DNA from: Chthoniobacterales bacterium
GTDB lineage: Bacteria; Verrucomicrobiota; Verrucomicrobiia; Chthoniobacterales; UBA10450
Length of the DNA stretch: 9,826 bases
Reading direction: 5' to 3'
Assembly: GCA_013812515.1 (NCBI GenBank)
Contig: JACCTI010000424.1
Location: 1-9,826, forward strand
A model generated the notes under the pieces. It ran no database searches. It saw nothing but the letters and a program-made list of their open reading frames with translations, and was not told the origin of the DNA. How positions within the stretch are numbered: position 1 is the first letter of the stretch; each line of letters begins with the position of its first letter. Shown here in pieces: positions 5,709 to 9,826 of this stretch. Both the position numbers and the translations under genes were made by a program.

Positions 5709-5713
5709 TGCCC

Positions 5714-7528
5714 ATGGATAGGATCCGAAACATCGCCATTATTGCACACGTCGACCACGGGAAGACCACGCTCGTTGATCAATTGCTGCGGCAATCCGGA
5801 ACGTTCCGCTCCAATCAGAAGGTGGAGGAGCGGATGATGGACTCAATGGATCTGGAGCGCGAGAAGGGCATCACGATCCGCGCAAAGAACGCGGCTTTCC
5901 AGTGGAACGGCTATCGAGTCAATATCGTCGATACGCCTGGGCACGCGGATTTCGGTGGCGAGGTAGAGCGTATCATGAAGATGGTGGACGGCGTGCTGCT
6001 GGTCGTGGACGCACATGATGGGCCCCAGGCGCAAACGCGTTTCGTTCTGCGCAAAGCATTGGAGAACAGGGTCAAGCCCATTGTCGTGATCAACAAAGTG
6101 GACCGCGAGAACGCACGACCACACAAGGTGCTCGACATGATCTTCGACTTGTTCGTCGAGCTGAAAGCCAATGACGAGCAACTAGACTTTCCGATCGTTT
6201 ACGCCAGTGCAAAGAACGGCTTTGCGATGCGCGAACTGCACGAGAACAGCGAGGAGATGACTCCGCTCTTCCAGGCGATCATCGATCACGTTCCGCCGCC
6301 GAAGATTTCGTCAGAACCCTATTTCCAAATGCTGGTTTCGAATCTCGACTACAGCGACTATCTCGGACGCATCGCGCTCGGCCGAATCGTGAGCGGGCGT
6401 GTCGCAGTTGGCGATTCCATCGTCTGCATTAATCGCGAAGGCCGTCGGGAACGTGCCAACGTCACCGGAATTTTTACCTTCTCCGGAATGGGCCGGGTGG
6501 AGGTGCAACATGCCAGCGCAGGAGATATCATCGGGCTGACTGCGTTCGAAGAAGTTTACATCGGCGAAACGCTGACCGACCGCGAGGAGCGCACTCCGCT
6601 CCAGTTTGTCGACATTGATCCTCCGACGATCCGGATGCGTATTCTGGTAAACGATTCGCCCTTTGCTGGGCGGGAAGGGAAATTCGTGACCGCGCGGCAT
6701 GTGCGCGAGCGTTTGATTCGCGAGACGCGCGGCAACGTCTCGTTACAGGTGAAAGACACCGAAACCGGCGGAGCCTTCGAGATCAATGCGCGCGGCGAAA
6801 TGCAGATCGCAATCCTGGTCGAGCAGATGCGGCGTGAAGGGTATGAAGTGATGGTCTCGCGTCCGGAGGTCATTTTTCAGCGTGCCGAAGATGGCAGTTT
6901 GCTCGAGCCGATCGAGAATCTTTACGTGGAAGTACCGAATGAAAATTTGGGAGACGTTCTGCAATCGATGGCCGCTCGGAAGGGTGAGGTCGTGTCGATG
7001 GATCACCATGCGACGCGCGTCTCGATCGAGGCGGTGATTCCGACGCGCGGTCTAATCGGGTTCGAGAGCGACTTGATCAATCTCACGCGCGGCGAAGGCA
7101 TTATGAGCCATCTGTTCCGCGAATACTCCCCTTTCAAAGGCGAGTTGGAGGGCAGGAACCGTGGGGTGATGGTTTCCATGGAACCCGGAATCAGCACGGC
7201 GTACGCCCTCAATAACATTCAGGCGCGGGGGAGACTTTTCGTCGGTCCGCAGGAGGAAATCTATGCGGGCATGATCGTTGGCGAGAACGCACGCCCGGAA
7301 GATCTCCCGGTCAATCCCTGCAAAGCGAAGCATCTCACCAATATGCGGAGCCAGGGGGACGGGAAGGGGATTCAACTGGAAGCCCCGCTGAAGATGAGCC
7401 TGGAACGGGCGATCGAATACATCGGTTCCGATGAGTATGTGGAAGCGACGCCGAAATCGTTGCGGTTGCGCAAACGCATCCTGGACGCGAACGCGCGCAA
7501 GCGTGCCGGCAATGCAGTCGCCGCTTAG
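5714..7528 (+). CDS. typA: Ribosome-associated GTPase TypA/BipA
   Basis: A 604-residue protein, the normal size for TypA (E. coli 607). The GTPase domain has G1 HVDHGKTT (12-19), switch I EREKGITI (48-55), G3 DTPGH (73-77), G4 NKVD (127-130) and G5 SAK (165-167). After it come the EF-G-like domain II, domains III and V, and the TypA-specific C-terminal domain, with NPCKAKHLTNMRS, GSDEYVEATPKSLRLRK and a basic end. TypA binds the 70S ribosome at the EF-G site and supports 50S assembly and growth under cold and other stress. The start at 5714 was chosen because homology begins there (MDRIRNIAIIAHVDHGK) and GAGGAG sits six bases upstream. The frame extends 47 codons further upstream, without conservation. 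The stop lies in the loop of a small GC-rich hairpin. yebC follows 134 nt later. Confidence 0.97.
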   Translation: MDRIRNIAIIAHVDHGKTTLVDQLLRQSGTFRSNQKVEERMMDSMDLEREKGITIRAKNAAFQWNGYRVNIVDTPGHADFGGEVERIMKMVDGVLLVVDAHDGPQAQTRFVLRKALENRVKPIVVINKVDRENARPHKVLDMIFDLFVELKANDEQLDFPIVYASAKNGFAMRELHENSEEMTPLFQAIIDHVPPPKISSEPYFQMLVSNLDYSDYLGRIALGRIVSGRVAVGDSIVCINREGRRERANVTGIFTFSGMGRVEVQHASAGDIIGLTAFEEVYIGETLTDREERTPLQFVDIDPPTIRMRILVNDSPFAGREGKFVTARHVRERLIRETRGNVSLQVKDTETGGAFEINARGEMQIAILVEQMRREGYEVMVSRPEVIFQRAEDGSLLEPIENLYVEVPNENLGDVLQSMAARKGEVVSMDHHATRVSIEAVIPTRGLIGFESDLINLTRGEGIMSHLFREYSPFKGELEGRNRGVMVSMEPGISTAYALNNIQARGRLFVGPQEEIYAGMIVGENARPEDLPVNPCKAKHLTNMRSQGDGKGIQLEAPLKMSLERAIEYIGSDEYVEATPKSLRLRKRILDANARKRAGNAVAA

Positions 7529-7533
7529 GCGGC
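7520..7533 (+). other. GC-rich hairpin over the typA stop codon
   Basis: GCCGC (7520-7524) pairs with GCGGC (7529-7533) around TTAG, so the TAG stop lies in the loop. The bases after it (CGTTCGTTG) are not a T-run, so it is not a standard intrinsic terminator. Confidence 0.35.
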
Positions 7534-7539
7534 CGTTCG

Positions 7540-7567
7540 TTGACAATCAGCCGCGTTGCAGTTGAAT
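7540..7567 (+). promoter_or_regulatory. yebC: Candidate sigma-70 promoter for yebC
   Basis: A perfect -35 TTGACA (7540-7545) is followed after 16 nt by TTGAAT (7562-7567; 4 of 6 to consensus). This is the best-scoring pair found by eye in the typA-yebC gap, and would give a 5' leader of about 90 nt. The -35 overlaps the 12-mer CCGTTCGTTGAC shared with the typA leader. Confidence 0.4.
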
Positions 7568-7662
7568 TCATTCGGCTAGTTCGCCTCTCGTTCTCTCCGG
7601 GTGCTCCGGTTCGCCTCGCCGCAAAGCAGACTCGCCGCGCGACTGCCGTTCATAAACAAGTC

Positions 7663-8418
7663 ATGGCCGGACACAGTAAGTGGTCCAAAGTTAAGCGATT
7701 GAAGGGCGCGCTCGACGTGAAGCGTGGGGCGCTCTTCAGCAAATTGGCGAAAGAGATTACCATTGCCGCGAAGATGGGAGGCGGCGATCCGGGTGGGAAC
7801 GTGCGCCTGCGTAGCGCGATCCTCTCCGCGCGTGCGCAAAGCATGCCGAACGACAACGTTGAACGCGCGATTAAACGCGGCACCGGTGAAGGCGCGGACG
7901 CGCAGCATTTCCATGAGATTATCTATGAAGGCTACGCTCCCGGCGGCGTGGCGGTGATCGTGGACGCGGCGACAGACAACAAAAACCGCACGGCCGCGGA
8001 GCTGCGCCGCATTTTCAGCAAAAATAATGGCAACTTGGGCACGAGTGGGAGCGTTTCATACATGTTCCACAAAAAGGGACGCATTGCCGTGTCGCGCGGC
8101 GTAACAGGAGAAGAGCGCCTGCTCGAGTTGGCGCTGGAAGCGGGGGCGGAGGAGTTGACAAGCGATGAGGAGGAGTATGTTATCACCACTTCCCACGATC
8201 AGCTTTACGCAGTAGCTGAGGCGCTCAAACACGCAGGTGTCACCACCAGTGGGCAGAAGTTTACTTTCATTCCCGATACGACAGTTCCTGTCGTCGATGA
8301 GGCGACCGCGCTCCAGGTATTGCGGTTGTGCGAGAGCCTCGAAGACGACGATGACGTGCAAAACGTCTATTCGAATCTAGATATTTCCGACGAGTTGCTG
8401 GCCAAGTTGCCGGCTTAA
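7663..8418 (+). CDS. yebC: YebC/PmpR family protein
   Basis: A 251-residue protein with the standard YebC layout. MAGHSKWSKVKRLKGALDVK (1-20) is the conserved N-terminus. KLAKEITIAAKMGGGDPGGN (27-46) and MPNDNVERAIKRGTG (61-75) complete domain I. IIYEGYAPGGVAVIVDAATD (86-105), NKNRTAAELRRIF and GSVSYMFHKKG (129-139) make the central domain, and the acidic C-terminus ends ISDELLAKLPA. The family was first described as transcription regulators (PmpR), and more recent work on YebC-type proteins links them to translation at proline-rich stretches. The start at 7663 was chosen by homology; 41 upstream codons in the same frame show no conservation. No clear Shine-Dalgarno is present. It stands 59 nt before rho on the same strand, so the two may share a transcript. 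Confidence 0.96.
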   Translation: MAGHSKWSKVKRLKGALDVKRGALFSKLAKEITIAAKMGGGDPGGNVRLRSAILSARAQSMPNDNVERAIKRGTGEGADAQHFHEIIYEGYAPGGVAVIVDAATDNKNRTAAELRRIFSKNNGNLGTSGSVSYMFHKKGRIAVSRGVTGEERLLELALEAGAEELTSDEEEYVITTSHDQLYAVAEALKHAGVTTSGQKFTFIPDTTVPVVDEATALQVLRLCESLEDDDDVQNVYSNLDISDELLAKLPA

Positions 8419-8477
8419 GGAGTTCAGCGCCGGGCCTTCCGCGTTGTCGTGTGCCCGCTGGCCGAACCAGTTTCAAT

Positions 8478-9826
8478 ATGAGCGAAGAATCCGATAATCA
8501 GCAACCGCTGGAGACGAAGCCTCCGTCCGCGCGTCGTCGTCGTCCGCCGCGGCGCACTCCCCGCGCCAGAAACCAGGGACATGACCGTGCGAGCGATGCG
8601 ACGCAGGCGAACCCCGGTCGTGAGGAGACGCGAGAGGTTCCGCCCCGTAAGAATGAAGCTGTGGTCGTAAGCGAGAACAGCGGCGCGATCGGGAACGGAA
8701 ACTACGGATCGGAAGAAGGCTCCTCCGACGTCGCGAGTGCCCGAAAAGTCGCGGGGAGCGATGTGACGGAGAAAATGGAGCTCGGAAATCCGGAGACGAC
8801 CGAAGTGGTCGCCGAGGCCGAGTCCACCGTGATGCCGCCGCAGAACGAGCGTGGCTTCCGGGATCGCGACAGAGATCGCGACCGGTATGGTTCTTCGCAA
8901 AACGGAGACCTGCAGCGGGAACCGGAGTTCGGCGAAGGTGTCATAGAAATTTCAGGGAAAGGCTTCGGTTTCTTGCGCGATGCGAAGCGCAATTTCGTGC
9001 AGACCCCGCAGGACATCTTCGTCACGCCGGAAATCGTGCGTCGTTTTGGGCTGCGCGACGGCATGTGGATTCAAGGCGAAACACGGCGCGGAAATCGCGG
9101 GCCGCAGTTGATGCGTCTGAACAAAATCAACGACGACGAGCCGACTAAATATCAGGGGCTCACGCCGTTCGAAGAGCTGACTACGATCAATCCCAACAAG
9201 CGAATCAAGCTGGAGACCGTCCCGGAACGATATACGACCCGCGTAATGGATTTGATGACGCCCCTTGGCATGGGCCAGCGCGGCTTAATTGTCGCTCCGC
9301 CGCGAACTGGCAAAACGACGCTGCTGCACCACATCGCGGATGCGGTTACGAAGAATCATCCCGAGATGAAGCTGATCATTCTCCTCGTAGACGAGCGGCC
9401 GGAGGAAGTGACAGATTTCCGTCGCTCCTGCCCAGGCGCAGAAATCATGGCGAGCTCGAACGATAGCGATATCAAGAGCCACACCCGTATTGCTCAGCTC
9501 GCCGCGGAGCGCGCGAAGCGAATGGTGGAAGCAGGGAAGCACGTCTTCATTCTACTCGATTCAATTACGCGCACGGCGCGCGCGTTCAATAACGCGACGG
9601 GCGGTGGCGGCCGCACGATGAGCGGGGGTATCGATGCGCGCGCGATGGAGATTCCACGCAAGATCTTCGCCGCGGCGCGTAACACGGAGGAAGCTGGCTC
9701 GCTCACGATTGTCGCGACCGCGCTGATCGAAACCGGCAGCCGCATGGATGAGCTAATCTTCCAGGAGTTCAAAGGCACCGGGAATATGGAGCTGGTGCTC
9801 GATCGGAAGATCAGCGATTCACGCGT
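8478..9826 (+). CDS. rho: Transcription termination factor Rho (3' truncated)
   Basis: 449 codons are visible and the frame runs off the right edge; about 65 residues are missing by comparison with E. coli Rho. Residues 1-150 are low-complexity and charged: a basic patch (ARRRRPPRRTPRAR), acidic stretches and an alternating Arg-Asp run (128-136). The cold-shock-like RNA-binding domain starts at EGVIEISGKGFGFLRD (153-168). The ATPase core has the P-loop PPRTGKT (274-280), VDERPEEV with the catalytic Glu306 (304-311), Walker B VFILLDSITR (356-365), the Q-loop region SGGIDARAM and FKGTGNMEL (431-439). Rho is the hexameric RNA helicase that ends transcription of untranslated RNA. The usual N-terminal helical domain before the cold-shock fold is not recognisable and seems replaced by the charged tail. 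The start at 8478 is the first ATG before this tail. It has no clear Shine-Dalgarno, so the exact start is less certain than the identity. Confidence 0.95.
   Translation, partial: MSEESDNQQPLETKPPSARRRRPPRRTPRARNQGHDRASDATQANPGREETREVPPRKNEAVVVSENSGAIGNGNYGSEEGSSDVASARKVAGSDVTEKMELGNPETTEVVAEAESTVMPPQNERGFRDRDRDRDRYGSSQNGDLQREPEFGEGVIEISGKGFGFLRDAKRNFVQTPQDIFVTPEIVRRFGLRDGMWIQGETRRGNRGPQLMRLNKINDDEPTKYQGLTPFEELTTINPNKRIKLETVPERYTTRVMDLMTPLGMGQRGLIVAPPRTGKTTLLHHIADAVTKNHPEMKLIILLVDERPEEVTDFRRSCPGAEIMASSNDSDIKSHTRIAQLAAERAKRMVEAGKHVFILLDSITRTARAFNNATGGGGRTMSGGIDARAMEIPRKIFAAARNTEEAGSLTIVATALIETGSRMDELIFQEFKGTGNMELVLDRKISDSR

Larger units (their letters stand above)
5416..5713. other. Divergent intergenic region between bactofilin and typA, with structured typA leader
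   Basis: 298 nt with no supported coding region; frames reaching into it from typA show no conserved pattern. It must hold the promoters of both divergent genes, but no strong -35/-10 pair was found. It is rich in short inverted repeats: GGCT/AGCC around 5467-5478, GGTGG/CCACC (5529-5533 with 5543-5547) enclosed by CCGG/CCGG (5525-5528 with 5555-5558), and the two perfect 7-bp stems near typA listed separately. It does not match any riboswitch class that I recognise. Confidence 0.5.

Noticed and set aside
5573..5713. 47-codon upstream extension of typA
   Set aside because: It shows no conservation, and the start at 5714 has a correctly spaced GAGGAG and the exact family N-terminus.
5416..5713. 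Known riboswitch before typA
   Set aside because: There are several stems, but no conserved core that I recognise of a SAM, TPP, cobalamin or c-di-GMP class, so only the hairpins are reported.
7540..7662. 41-codon upstream extension of yebC
   Set aside because: The family N-terminus MAGHSKW begins at 7663, and the upstream stretch holds a probable promoter.

Overview
This window looks like chromosomal core sequence of a GC-rich Gram-negative bacterium, most likely a soil member of the Verrucomicrobiota (Chthoniobacterales-like). The assignment is inferred from the gene mix: a System II ResB, a bactofilin, a YiiD_C-type thioesterase, and a Rho with a long charged N-terminus instead of the usual helical domain. 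Few starts have a clear Shine-Dalgarno, and there are paired palindromic repeats between genes. No single marker settles the lineage.

Layout, left to right. The C-terminal end of a HAD-type hydrolase enters from the left edge (3-239) and is followed by tRNA-Lys(UUU) (268-339). A small membrane-anchored DUF883-like protein follows (420-938). The 301-nt gap after it holds two copies of a roughly 100-bp element bounded by hairpins. A ResB-type cytochrome c biogenesis protein (1240-3156) overlaps a DUF1353 lipoprotein gene (3153-3827) by four bases. Facing these on the minus strand is a two-gene unit, a hot-dog thioesterase (4354-4815) and a GreA/GreB-family factor (3824-4357), also joined by a four-base overlap. 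Further right on the minus strand is a bactofilin gene (4969-5415) whose reading frame is broken twice, in opposite senses. A 298-nt divergent gap with several RNA hairpins separates it from typA/bipA (5714-7528). Next come yebC (7663-8418) and rho (8478 to the right edge, truncated).

The right half is information-processing housekeeping: the ribosome-associated GTPase TypA, the YebC-family protein and the termination factor Rho, all on the plus strand with short gaps. The left half is envelope-related: membrane protein, cytochrome c assembly and lipoprotein. I see no phage, transposase, CRISPR, toxin-antitoxin or defence cluster, and no clearly new multi-gene system.

The items most worth a second look are the twice-frameshifted bactofilin, the hairpin that exactly covers the typA Shine-Dalgarno, the duplicated palindromic element that carries a copy of the neighbouring gene's end, the Gre-family protein with a shortened coiled-coil tip, the Rho N-terminus, and the PLA2-like HDxxY motif in the lipoprotein coupled to resB.
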